DNA of 6,539 nucleotides from an uncultured Eubacteriales bacterium (GTDB lineage Bacteria; Bacillota; Clostridia; Oscillospirales; CAG-272). The notes under the pieces were generated by a model. It saw only the letters and a program-made list of their open reading frames with translations, was not told the DNA's origin and made no database searches. Below are positions 1 through 5,622 of the stretch, piece after piece. A program made the translations under genes and the position numbers. The stretch spans positions 1-6,539 of the forward strand of contig CASEEB010000184.1 in NCBI GenBank assembly GCA_949286815.1, read 5' to 3'. Within the stretch, counting starts at the first letter, position 1. Each line of letters begins with the position of its first letter.

Positions 1-38
1 CCGGTTCGAATCTGTCTACAGACCCGAAATGCCCGAAA

Positions 39-171
39 TGCATCTACAAAATTCTGAAAAACTTCAGAGTCAGAAAATTGCCCCAATCCGCTTTGACGGA
101 TTGGGGCTGGAGAAATCTCTCGAAATCTCCGTTTTTCTCGCACTTCAGTGCTATTTTCGCGCCTGCATCTA
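39..171. repeat. Hairpin-rich non-coding unit bounded by an 8-nt direct repeat
   Basis: No credible gene lies in the first 187 bases. Four inverted repeats follow each other: TCTGAA/TTCAGA (53-58/63-68), an 11-bp perfect stem GCCCCAATCCG (80-90 with 97-107), GGAGA/TCTCC (109-113/126-130, followed by GTTTTT on the plus strand) and GCAC/GTGC (140-143/148-151). The octamer TGCATCTA occurs on both sides, at 39-46 and 164-171. All of this lies downstream of the minus-strand tRNA-Gln. It may be tRNA 3' trailer and terminator sequence, or a short dispersed repeat. I see no terminal inverted repeats at the octamers, so a transposon origin is not supported. Confidence 0.4.
74..107 (-). terminator. Probable terminator downstream of tRNA-Gln
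   Basis: Read on the minus strand, an 11-bp perfect GC-rich stem with a 6-nt loop (arms 107-97 and 90-80) is followed by AATTTTC. It lies about 80 nt beyond the tRNA 3' end. A second, weaker stem (68-53) followed by ATTTTG comes right after and could be a back-up. The T-tract is short, so this is a moderate call. Confidence 0.5.
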
Positions 172-187
172 AATCAGACACTCATCA

Positions 188-262
188 TGGCTGGGGTGGC
201 CGGATTCGGACCGACGAATGCGGGAGTCAAAGTCCCGTGCCTTACCGCTTGGCTACACCCCA
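188..262 (-). tRNA. trnQ: tRNA-Gln (anticodon UUG), CCA encoded
   Basis: The minus strand folds into a full cloverleaf. The acceptor is TGGGGTG/CACCCCA with discriminator G (191) and an encoded CCA (190-188). The D arm is GCC/GGC, and the anticodon stem CGGGA/TCCCG holds the 7-nt loop CTTTGAC, so the anticodon is TTG (230-228), reading CAA and, by wobble, CAG. The T stem is GTCGG/CCGGC with one G-U pair. U1-A72 and G73 fit the identity elements of tRNA-Gln. The oddity is the T-loop TCCGAAT: position 55 (base 209 on the plus strand) is C instead of the nearly invariant U that TruB converts to pseudouridine. The gene has its own promoter at 303-332. All other structural positions look functional, so I call it a real gene. 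Confidence 0.95.
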
Positions 263-302
263 ATAATTAATTATATTAACCATATTTACATGACGCTTAT
301 AC

Positions 303-332
303 ATTATATCACATATAATGACGCTATGTCAA
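303..332 (-). promoter_or_regulatory. Strong sigma-70/sigma-A promoter of tRNA-Gln
   Basis: On the minus strand there is a perfect TTGACA (332-327), an 18-nt spacer and a perfect TATAAT (308-303). TGA sits immediately before the -10, making it an extended -10. Transcription would start near 296, giving a leader of about 34 nt before the mature tRNA. The match to consensus suits a stable-RNA gene. Confidence 0.88.
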
Positions 333-362
333 GTGTTTTTTTGCTTTTTATGGAAGTTAAAG

Positions 363-378
363 TTAAAATTAATTTTAA
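363..378. repeat. 16-bp perfect AT-only palindrome
   Basis: TTAAAATTAATTTTAA is its own reverse complement. It lies between the divergent tRNA and thioesterase promoters, about 70 nt upstream of the thioesterase -35. It could be a regulator site or a chance result of the AT-rich composition; the sequence alone cannot decide. Confidence 0.35.
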
Positions 379-445
379 GGGGATGAAGATATGTTTGTGA
401 TATTGCATATTTATGTTGTATGTCCATACAATTTACAAAATATGG

Positions 446-474
446 TTGAATAACCGATTGAAATATGATATAAT
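446..474 (+). promoter_or_regulatory. Predicted promoter of the thioesterase-fbp operon
   Basis: TTGAAT (446-451) is followed by a 17-nt spacer and a perfect TATAAT (469-474). TGA directly before the -10 gives an extended -10 element. Transcription would start near 481, leaving a leader of roughly 78 nt before the ATG at 559. No competing terminator separates it from the gene. Confidence 0.75.
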
Positions 475-558
475 TATAACCACATAAAATTTGATATTCT
501 AATGTTAAAATTTAAATGTTAATATAGACAAGGAAATGAATTTGCGAGGTGAAAAAAT

Positions 559-996
559 ATGGAGATCAAAACATATGAACATAAGGTTCAGTATTACGAA
601 ACCGACTGCATGGGAATAGTACACCACAGCAACTATATAAGATGGTTTGAGGAGGCAAGAACAGATTTTCTTGAGCAACTCGGAATAGGTTACGATAAAA
701 TGGAGCAAATGGGTATCTTAAGTCCGGTGGTTTCTGTAGGATGCGAGTACAAGACGATGGCGAAATTCGGTGAGACGGTTAAAATAGAAGCAAAGATAAA
801 GGAATATAACGGTGTTTCTCTTGTCTTGGACTATATTGTATCCGACAAGCTGACCGGGGAGGTTAGGGCAGTCGGATCAAGCAAGCATTGTTTTATAAGC
901 AGGGCGGACGGTGCCGTTATAGTAATGAAGCGCAAATATCCCGAAATCAGCAAGTCGTTGAAAGCCTGTATTGAGGACAAAGGTACGGACAAATAA
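559..996 (+). CDS. Acyl-CoA thioesterase, hotdog fold (YbgC/4HBT-like)
   Basis: This 145-residue protein belongs to the 4-hydroxybenzoyl-CoA thioesterase-like (YbgC/FadM) hotdog family, which hydrolyses acyl-CoA thioesters in the cytoplasm; the length is normal for the family. The N-terminal signature is clear: YYETDCMGIVHHSNY at residues 12-26 followed by WFEEAR at 29-34. D16 is in the place of the catalytic Asp, and G19, H23 and N25-Y26 line the start of the hot-dog helix. A strong SD (GAGGTG, 546-551) stands 7 nt before the ATG. No signal peptide or membrane segment is visible. It is the first gene of a probable two-gene operon with fbp, whose ATG lies 46 nt after this stop. The physiological acyl group is unknown: small acyl-CoA housekeeping is likely, but aromatic or fatty acyl-CoA cannot be excluded. 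The family call is firm, the substrate is not. Confidence 0.92.
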   Translation: MEIKTYEHKVQYYETDCMGIVHHSNYIRWFEEARTDFLEQLGIGYDKMEQMGILSPVVSVGCEYKTMAKFGETVKIEAKIKEYNGVSLVLDYIVSDKLTGEVRAVGSSKHCFISRADGAVIVMKRKYPEISKSLKACIEDKGTDK

Positions 997-1042
997 TAAA
1001 GATAACGATTTTACAATAAGTGTTAATACGGAGAATATTGTC

Positions 1043-3013
1043 ATGGAAAAGAACGCGTATAGCCCCGAAAAGCTTAAAATTTTGAATCTTCTGGCGAAAG
1101 AATATCCTTCAATCGAATCCGTCAGCTCGGCAATAGTCAATCTGAGCGCAACCGCCGCGCTTCCGAAGGGCACCGAGCATTTCATGAGCGATTTGCACGG
1201 AGAGGCGGAGGCTTTCAACCACATTTTGAATAATTGCTCAGGCGTTATCCGCGAAAAGGTGGATAATATGTTCGGCAAGTCAATGACGGCGGTCGAGCGC
1301 AAAAAACTGTGCGCCTTGATTTACTATCCGGTTGAAAAACTCGATGAGATGCATCTCGCGGGCGAGGACACTGAGGAATGGTACAGATTTACGCTTTACA
1401 GGCTTTCGGAGCTGGCGCGCTCGGTGGCATCCAAATATACGCGTTCAAAGGTGCGCGCCGCTCTGCCAAAGGAGTTTCAGTATATCATAGACGAGCTTCT
1501 GCACACCAGCGGCGAAGAGCACGACAGACAGCAGTATTATGATAAAATCATATCCACCATTATTGAGATAGGTCAACAGGAATCTTTTATCGAGGCTTTG
1601 TGCAGTCTAATTAAACGGATGGCGGTCGACTGTCTGCACATCGTGGGGGATATATATGACAGGGGAGAGCACGCGGACAAGATTCTGGATATGCTTATTG
1701 AACACCATAATGTAGACATACAGTGGGGTAATCATGATATAGTCTGGATGGGCGCCGCCGCCGGCAGCAAGGCATGTATCGCGAGCGTGCTCAACTCCGC
1801 CATTCAGTACAATACGCTTTCTCTGATTGAAAATACGTACGGGATAAGTCTTAGAGACCTCATCGGATATGCTCAGGAGACCTACTCGGAATGTACGTGG
1901 TTTATGCCCCGGAATCCGGAAGACAAATATTATATAAAGAACAACATGGATAATCTTTCCAAGGCTCACAAAGCTATTGCCATTATAATGTTCAAGCTTG
2001 AGGGTCAGCTGATACTCAGACATCCGGAGTACGGAATGGAAGACCGGCTTTTGCTTGACAAGATAGATTACGATAATTCCACCGTAACTATAGACGGCAG
2101 AGTTTATCCGCTCAACGACCGTCATTTTCCCACAATCGACAGAGAAAATCCGTACAGACTTTCTTTTGAGGAAGATAAACTTATGGATTCATTGAGTATG
2201 GCGTTCAGAAACAGCGCGGCTTTGCAGAAGCATGTCAAATTTTTATACGGCGCGGGCAGCCTTTATAAGATACACAATAAAAATCTTATGTTTCACGGCT
2301 GTATTCCGATGACCGAGGATGCCGGCTTTGAGGAAGTCACTTTATTTGACGGAAGGAAAGTAAGCGGCAGGGAATATATGGACAGCTGCGACAGAATCGC
2401 GAGGTATGCTTATTATAACGGCGACCTTACCTCTCTTGATTTTATGTACTATTTGTGGTGCGGGAAGAAAAGCCCTTTGTTCGGCAGAGAAAAAATGACT
2501 ACATTTGAGCGCTATTTTGTCGCGGACAAAGATACCTGGAAAGAGGTAAAGAATCCGTATTACCGTCACGTTGAAAATTATGACGCGGTGTGCAGGATAC
2601 TTGAGGAGTTCGGACTTGACAAGACCTATTCACACATTGTAAACGGTCATGTTCCTGTTAAGGCGGGACAGGGGGAAAGCCCTGTCAAAGCGAACGGAAA
2701 ATACATTCTTATAGACGGGGGATTCTGCAAGGCTTACCACACCACGACCGGTATTGCGGGGTATACGCTTATCTATTCGTCAAGAGGATTGCGGCTGGTT
2801 TCTCACGGTCAGTTTGAGGGAAAGACCGCTTCCATCAAGCACAACAAGGATATATTGGCCACGGAAGATGTTGTGTTCGAGACTATGCAGAAGCGCATGT
2901 ATGTGTATGATACAGACGAGGGCAAAGAGCTTCTTGACACGATTACAGACCTGAAAAGTCTGCTTAAGGTGTATATGGAGGGTGCGATTTCACAGGACGG
3001 GAGCGTAATGTGA
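1043..3013 (+). CDS. fbp: Fructose-1,6-bisphosphatase, class III
   Basis: This 656-residue protein catalyses fructose-1,6-bisphosphate to fructose-6-phosphate, the committed gluconeogenic step (EC 3.1.3.11). It is the class III form typical of Firmicutes; the B. subtilis enzyme is about 670 residues. Metallophosphoesterase motifs occur in order: SDLHGE at 49-54, GDIYDRG at 202-208, GNHD at 229-232 and NGHVPVK at 534-540. A conserved C-terminal block, IDGGFCKAYHTTTGIAGYT, lies at 557-575. KGTEHF just before the first motif and SKYTRSK further on also match the family. I chose the ATG at 1043 because GGAG (1030-1033) precedes it by 9 nt. The frame is open back to a TTG at 971 inside the thioesterase gene, but that start lacks an SD and would add 24 unconserved residues. 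In B. subtilis the enzyme is Mn-dependent and its AMP inhibition is relieved by PEP; whether that holds here is inference. A strong terminator follows the gene. Confidence 0.97.
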   Translation: MEKNAYSPEKLKILNLLAKEYPSIESVSSAIVNLSATAALPKGTEHFMSDLHGEAEAFNHILNNCSGVIREKVDNMFGKSMTAVERKKLCALIYYPVEKLDEMHLAGEDTEEWYRFTLYRLSELARSVASKYTRSKVRAALPKEFQYIIDELLHTSGEEHDRQQYYDKIISTIIEIGQQESFIEALCSLIKRMAVDCLHIVGDIYDRGEHADKILDMLIEHHNVDIQWGNHDIVWMGAAAGSKACIASVLNSAIQYNTLSLIENTYGISLRDLIGYAQETYSECTWFMPRNPEDKYYIKNNMDNLSKAHKAIAIIMFKLEGQLILRHPEYGMEDRLLLDKIDYDNSTVTIDGRVYPLNDRHFPTIDRENPYRLSFEEDKLMDSLSMAFRNSAALQKHVKFLYGAGSLYKIHNKNLMFHGCIPMTEDAGFEEVTLFDGRKVSGREYMDSCDRIARYAYYNGDLTSLDFMYYLWCGKKSPLFGREKMTTFERYFVADKDTWKEVKNPYYRHVENYDAVCRILEEFGLDKTYSHIVNGHVPVKAGQGESPVKANGKYILIDGGFCKAYHTTTGIAGYTLIYSSRGLRLVSHGQFEGKTASIKHNKDILATEDVVFETMQKRMYVYDTDEGKELLDTITDLKSLLKVYMEGAISQDGSVM

Positions 3014-3073
3014 CATTATTTATTGTGTAAGAAGATTTTGATATTCTGACCCGAACAAAAGAATGGAAAGATT

Positions 3074-3116
3074 TACCCGATTATAAATTTACATATGAGT
3101 GAGACAATATCGGGTA
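3074..3116. repeat. 8-bp inverted repeat with long loop
   Basis: TACCCGAT (3074-3081) and ATCGGGTA (3109-3116) are perfect inverted copies separated by 27 nt. They lie between the fbp stop and the terminator hairpin, five bases before the latter. They could add a second stem to the 3' untranslated region or be a protein site. No function can be assigned. Confidence 0.4.
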
Positions 3117-3120
3117 TGTT

Positions 3121-3163
3121 AAAACAGACCTGCTCAGACTGGTTCCGAGCAGGTCTGTTTTTT
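3121..3163. terminator. Strong intrinsic terminator, probably bidirectional
   Basis: A perfect 12-bp stem (ACAGACCTGCTC at 3124-3135 with GAGCAGGTCTGT at 3147-3158) has an 11-nt loop and can be extended by flanking A/T pairs. On the plus strand it runs into six Ts (3158-3163), so it should end the thioesterase-fbp transcript. On the minus strand the same stem is followed by TTTTAAC and lies about 45 nt past the stop of the convergent sugar isomerase gene. Confidence 0.9.
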
Positions 3164-3206
3164 AATTGCGGTAAATCCGAACATTTATTATCTTAAAGTC
3201 TGAAAT

Positions 3207-4175
3207 TTATGCCCAGCTCATGGTAGAGGGTTTTTCCTCAAAGATACAAACACGGTTGAGGAAAGCTATGGCCTTTCTCAGTCCCTCGTCGATTGTCATA
3301 ACGCTGTCTTCATGTTCGATTGAAAGGACTTTGTCGTAGCCGCAGAGTCTGAGGTTTGACACAAGGTCGTTCCAATAGGTCTCGTTGTTGCCGTATCCCA
3401 CCGTGCGGAATATCCACGAGCGGTGCAGCTCGTCGCTGTAATGTTTTGTATCGAGCACGCCGTTTGCCGCCGTATTATATGTATCTACTTTGGTATCCTT
3501 CGCGTGCACATGGTATATAGCCCCGGCAAGCTTGCGTATGGCGGCTACCGGGTCGATGCCCTGCCATACAAGGTGGCTGGGGTCAAAGTTTGCGCCGAGC
3601 ACCTCGCCCACCGCATCTCTCAGCTTAAGCATGGTTTCGGGATTATACACGCAGAATCCCGGATGCATTTCAAACGCTATGTGCGTGACATTGTGGTCAA
3701 GCGCGAATTTTCCGGTTTCTTTCCAATAGGGAATCAGCTTCTCATTCCACTGCCAGTCAAGTATTTTCAGATAATCGTCCGGCCACGGGCAGGTCACCCA
3801 GTTCGGATACTTTGAGTTTTCGCTGTCTCCCGGACAACCGGAAAACGTGATTACGGTGTCAATTCCGAGCTTTTCGGCAAGCAGCACCGCGTTTTTGAAG
3901 TCGCTGTCGTATTGCTTTGCCGTCTCCGGGTTTGGATGCAGCGCGTTGCCGTGCGCGGCAAGAGCGCATATTTCAACGTCGTATTTTTTGAATGTGTCTG
4001 TAAACTCCCTGAATTTTTTTTCGTCTGCCAGAAGTTCTTCCGGATTACAGTGCGCTTTCCCGGGATAACCGCCCGCGCCGATTTCGACAGTATGGATTCC
4101 GAGACTTGTGAGTATTTTCAGAGTTTCGTCAAGAGGCTTTGCGCCGTAAAGATTTGCAAGGACGCTGAGTTTCAT
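3207..4175 (-). CDS. Sugar phosphate isomerase/epimerase family protein (TIM barrel)
   Basis: This 322-residue protein is a xylose-isomerase-like TIM barrel (COG1082, AP endonuclease 2 fold), a family of metal-dependent sugar or inositol isomerases, epimerases and related lyases. Likely metal and substrate ligands stand at the usual strand ends: E169 in FEMHPGF, D198 and H201 in NFDPSHLVWQG, H224 in HVHAKD and E287 in SIEHED. The C-terminal block WIFRTVGYG (254-262) and the ending MSWA resemble a COG1082 subgroup that often sits beside Gfo/Idh/MocA oxidoreductases. An SD (AAAGG, 4189-4185) stands 9 nt before the ATG. It is the second gene of a minus-strand operon, 43 nt after the oxidoreductase, with no terminator between. 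It has no signal peptide, so it should be cytoplasmic. The reaction is not defined: isomerisation, epimerisation or elimination of a keto-sugar made by its partner is inference. Confidence 0.88.
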   Translation of the reverse strand: MKLSVLANLYGAKPLDETLKILTSLGIHTVEIGAGGYPGKAHCNPEELLADEKKFREFTDTFKKYDVEICALAAHGNALHPNPETAKQYDSDFKNAVLLAEKLGIDTVITFSGCPGDSENSKYPNWVTCPWPDDYLKILDWQWNEKLIPYWKETGKFALDHNVTHIAFEMHPGFCVYNPETMLKLRDAVGEVLGANFDPSHLVWQGIDPVAAIRKLAGAIYHVHAKDTKVDTYNTAANGVLDTKHYSDELHRSWIFRTVGYGNNETYWNDLVSNLRLCGYDKVLSIEHEDSVMTIDEGLRKAIAFLNRVCIFEEKPSTMSWA

Positions 4176-4218
4176 ATTTTTTTACCTTTCATATTAAATT
4201 TTTTGAGTTGAATTATTA

Positions 4219-5298
4219 TCAGAATCTGTATATATCGCCGGTTGCCGCGGAGGTATAAATGCCTTCGAGTATTCTTGTAACCGTATAAGCCTGTTCGGGA
4301 AGCACGCAGGGGGTCTTGTCGTTTACCACCGCGTCAATCCACTGAGCCGCCTCGATTACGGACGGGTCGGCGGAATTTACTCCCTCGAAAAACGCCGCTC
4401 CGGTGGGATTAAGTGTAGGACGAAGAGTGTATTGCACGTCGTTTCTTATGCCGTTTATCCTCACTCCGTCATACAGGTCGGCTCCCGCCAAAGTTCCGCA
4501 GATGAGTGTTGTCGCCTCGCGTACATCGAGCATGTTGAGCGCCCAAGCCGACTCAAGATTGATAGTCGCGCCGTTTTCCATGACAATAAATCCGAAAGCG
4601 GAGTCCTCAACCGTAAACTTTTCGGGGTCCCATTTTCCCCACGCGTTGCCCTGGTTTAAGGAGTTGTTGAGCTTGTGATAAGATGTTCCCACGCAGTATT
4701 TGGGCTTATAATTATCCATAATCCAAAGCGTGAGGTCGAGAGAATGGGTTCCGATGTCAATAAGAGGACCTCCGCCCTGTTCATATTCGTTGAGGAACAC
4801 GCCCCATGTAGGCACTGCTCTGCGGCGCAAAGCGGTTGCTTTCGCGTAATATATATCTCCGAATGTACCGTTCATCGCCTCGGTTTTAAGGTATTGCGCG
4901 CCTGCGGTCTGTCTTGTCTGGTATCCGATGGTCAGCTTTTTGCCGGTCTTTTTCGCGGCGTCAAGCATCTTTTTCGCTTCGGCGGAATTTATCGCCATAG
5001 GCTTTTCACACATGACGTGCTTACCCGCTTCGAGCGCGTCAACCGTTATAAAACTGTGGGAACGATTGGGAGTACAGACATGTACCACATCTATGCTTTT
5101 GTCTTCAAGCAGTTTTTTATAGTCGGTATAGACCGAGGCGTCGGCGCTGCCGTAATCCGCTTTTGCCTTCAGCGCTCTTTCTTCGATAATATCACAGAAC
5201 GCGACCATCTGCACATTGGGAAGCTGTTTAAGCGAGGGCATATGTTTGCCGTTCGCTATTCCTCCGCAGCCGATAATACCTATTCTTACTGTTTCCAT
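4219..5298 (-). CDS. Gfo/Idh/MocA family NAD(P)-dependent oxidoreductase
   Basis: This 359-residue cytoplasmic protein has the two-domain layout and normal length of the Gfo/Idh/MocA family. The N-terminal Rossmann domain carries GCGGIA at 10-15. An acidic residue (D36) at the end of the second strand suggests a preference for NAD over NADP. The family motif EKP is at 98-100. In the C-terminal domain GGGPLIDIGTHSLD (175-188) holds D181 and H185, where the catalytic Asp and His usually are. Members oxidise or reduce a hydroxyl of sugars, inositols or their glycosides. The SD is GAAAGGA (5316-5310), 11 nt before the ATG. It is the first gene of the operon with the sugar isomerase and is transcribed divergently from the PHP hydrolase. 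Its promoter is at 5485-5457 and its leader is strongly structured. The substrate is unknown; inositol dehydrogenase is one option, but the local genes do not form a recognisable iol set. Confidence 0.92.
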   Translation of the reverse strand: METVRIGIIGCGGIANGKHMPSLKQLPNVQMVAFCDIIEERALKAKADYGSADASVYTDYKKLLEDKSIDVVHVCTPNRSHSFITVDALEAGKHVMCEKPMAINSAEAKKMLDAAKKTGKKLTIGYQTRQTAGAQYLKTEAMNGTFGDIYYAKATALRRRAVPTWGVFLNEYEQGGGPLIDIGTHSLDLTLWIMDNYKPKYCVGTSYHKLNNSLNQGNAWGKWDPEKFTVEDSAFGFIVMENGATINLESAWALNMLDVREATTLICGTLAGADLYDGVRINGIRNDVQYTLRPTLNPTGAAFFEGVNSADPSVIEAAQWIDAVVNDKTPCVLPEQAYTVTRILEGIYTSAATGDIYRF

Positions 5299-5318
5299 TT
5301 TTTGATCATTCCTTTCTT

Positions 5319-5392
5319 AACGCTAAATCAGCGTTTTGTGCGGTTTGCCTTTGGCAAATCGGCGCCGTGCTTTTTGCGCCGAAGTCACAAAA
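5319..5392 (-). promoter_or_regulatory. Structured 5' leader: three-way junction plus RBS-proximal hairpin
   Basis: As minus-strand RNA, an outer stem P1 UUUUGUG/CACAAAA (5392-5386 with 5340-5334) encloses two hairpins. P2 is UCGGCGC/GCGCCGA (5382-5376 with 5365-5359; 10-nt loop). P3 is UUUGCC/GGCAAA (5358-5353 with 5349-5344; 3-nt loop). P2 and P3 abut with no spacer, and 3-nt linkers join each to P1. Next comes AACGCU/AGCGUU (5335-5330 with 5324-5319), which ends two bases before the GAAAGGA ribosome binding site and shares two bases with P1. The pairings are seen directly. A cis-regulatory RNA role is inference, and I recognise no known riboswitch. It could instead be a copy of a dispersed palindromic repeat. 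Confidence 0.5.
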
Positions 5393-5416
5393 GGCGTGTT
5401 TCTTACTTCCTGATAA

Positions 5417-5431
5417 ATATTGAAGCAATAT
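5417..5431. repeat. Short inverted repeat near the operon start site
   Basis: ATATTG (5417-5422), a 3-nt spacer and CAATAT (5426-5431) form a perfect inverted repeat about 20-30 nt downstream of the predicted minus-strand start site. It may be an RNA hairpin early in the leader or a repressor half-site pair. Evidence is limited to the symmetry. Confidence 0.35.
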
Positions 5432-5456
5432 AATTCGCTCCATTCCATACAGTAAT

Positions 5457-5485
5457 ATAATATACTTTTTTTGGAATTTTTTCAA
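5457..5485 (-). promoter_or_regulatory. Predicted promoter of the oxidoreductase-isomerase operon
   Basis: On the minus strand TTGAAA (5485-5480), a 17-nt spacer rich in As and TATTAT (5462-5457) match sigma-A elements at 5/6 and 5/6 positions. Transcription would start near 5450, giving a leader of about 150 nt that contains the whole structured region at 5319-5392. Confidence 0.7.
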
Positions 5486-5552
5486 GGGGATTTTTAAATA
5501 TAATCAGATATTGGAGAATTGCACAAAAATTTTACTCTTTTTTTGTGTAAAA

Positions 5553-5568
5553 GGCTTGATTTTAAGCC
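5553..5568. promoter_or_regulatory. Candidate operator over the PHP-gene -35 box
   Basis: GGCTT (5553-5557) and AAGCC (5564-5568) are perfect inverted half-sites with a 6-nt spacer. The palindrome spans the whole -35 hexamer of the PHP-gene promoter (5556-5561), where a bound repressor would block RNA polymerase. No regulator gene is present in the window, so this is a positional inference. Confidence 0.4.
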
Positions 5569-5584
5569 GCTTTCGTGATAAAAT
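5556..5584 (+). promoter_or_regulatory. Predicted promoter of the PHP hydrolase gene
   Basis: TTGATT (5556-5561), a 17-nt spacer and TAAAAT (5579-5584), with TGA directly before the -10 as an extended element. The start site would be near 5591, with a leader of about 47 nt. The promoter points away from the oxidoreductase operon promoter roughly 70 nt upstream. Confidence 0.7.
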
Positions 5585-5608
5585 AATAACAGAAAACGAA
5601 TTATTTAT

Positions 5609-5622
5609 GCCGCTGTTGCGGC
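5609..5622 (+). promoter_or_regulatory. Small GC hairpin before the PHP-gene RBS
   Basis: GCCGC (5609-5613), loop TGTT and GCGGC (5618-5622) make a perfect 5-bp GC stem ending five bases upstream of the GGAG ribosome binding site (5628-5631). It lacks a U-tract, so it is not a terminator. It may protect the 5' end or influence translation initiation. Confidence 0.4.

Larger units (their letters stand above)
263..558. other. AT-rich divergent intergenic spacer
   Basis: This 296-base spacer separates the minus-strand tRNA-Gln from the plus-strand thioesterase gene. It contains the two divergent promoters listed separately, a 16-bp AT-only palindrome (363-378) and two copies of AATGTTAA (501-508 and 515-522, period 14) in the thioesterase leader. 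I find no convincing protein-coding gene in it. Confidence 0.7.

Noticed and set aside
1..25. T-arm-like GGTTCGAATC at the left edge, possibly the end of a plus-strand tRNA
   Set aside because: The arms do not pair as a 5-bp T stem (a C-U mismatch), and no acceptor with CCA follows at the right distance. The body would be outside the window, so it cannot be supported.
39..171. MITE or transposon with TGCATCTA as target-site duplication
   Set aside because: No terminal inverted repeats lie just inside the octamers and no transposase is present; kept only as a possible repeat unit.
78..400. Two open plus-strand reading frames (78-266 and 218-400) across the tRNA region
   Set aside because: Both run antisense through tRNA-Gln; peptides such as RIRTDE and SRALPLGYTP are well-known spurious translations of antisense tRNA. 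Neither has a proper SD or family match.
391..453. 20-codon reading frame with an SD-like AAGGGG 8 nt upstream
   Set aside because: Its end overlaps the -35 of the thioesterase promoter, the promoter that could drive it (TTGCTT-17-TAAAAT) is weak, and the peptide has no recognisable features. Likely chance.
877..2569. Antisense open frames within the thioesterase and fbp genes (877-1302, 1607-2125, 2342-2569, minus strand)
   Set aside because: They overlap strongly conserved coding sequence and lack ribosome binding sites and family features; shadow frames.
490..3047. Shared 11-mer TTTGATATTCT at 490-500 and 3037-3047
   Set aside because: Flanking bases differ at once and the motif is AT-rich; no sign of a longer repeat or insertion.
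3423..5433. Plus-strand open frames antisense to the isomerase and oxidoreductase, including a 252-codon frame at 4675-5433
   Set aside because: The minus-strand proteins have clear catalytic motifs throughout. The antisense products have no domains, and the longest simply runs through the oxidoreductase gene into its leader.
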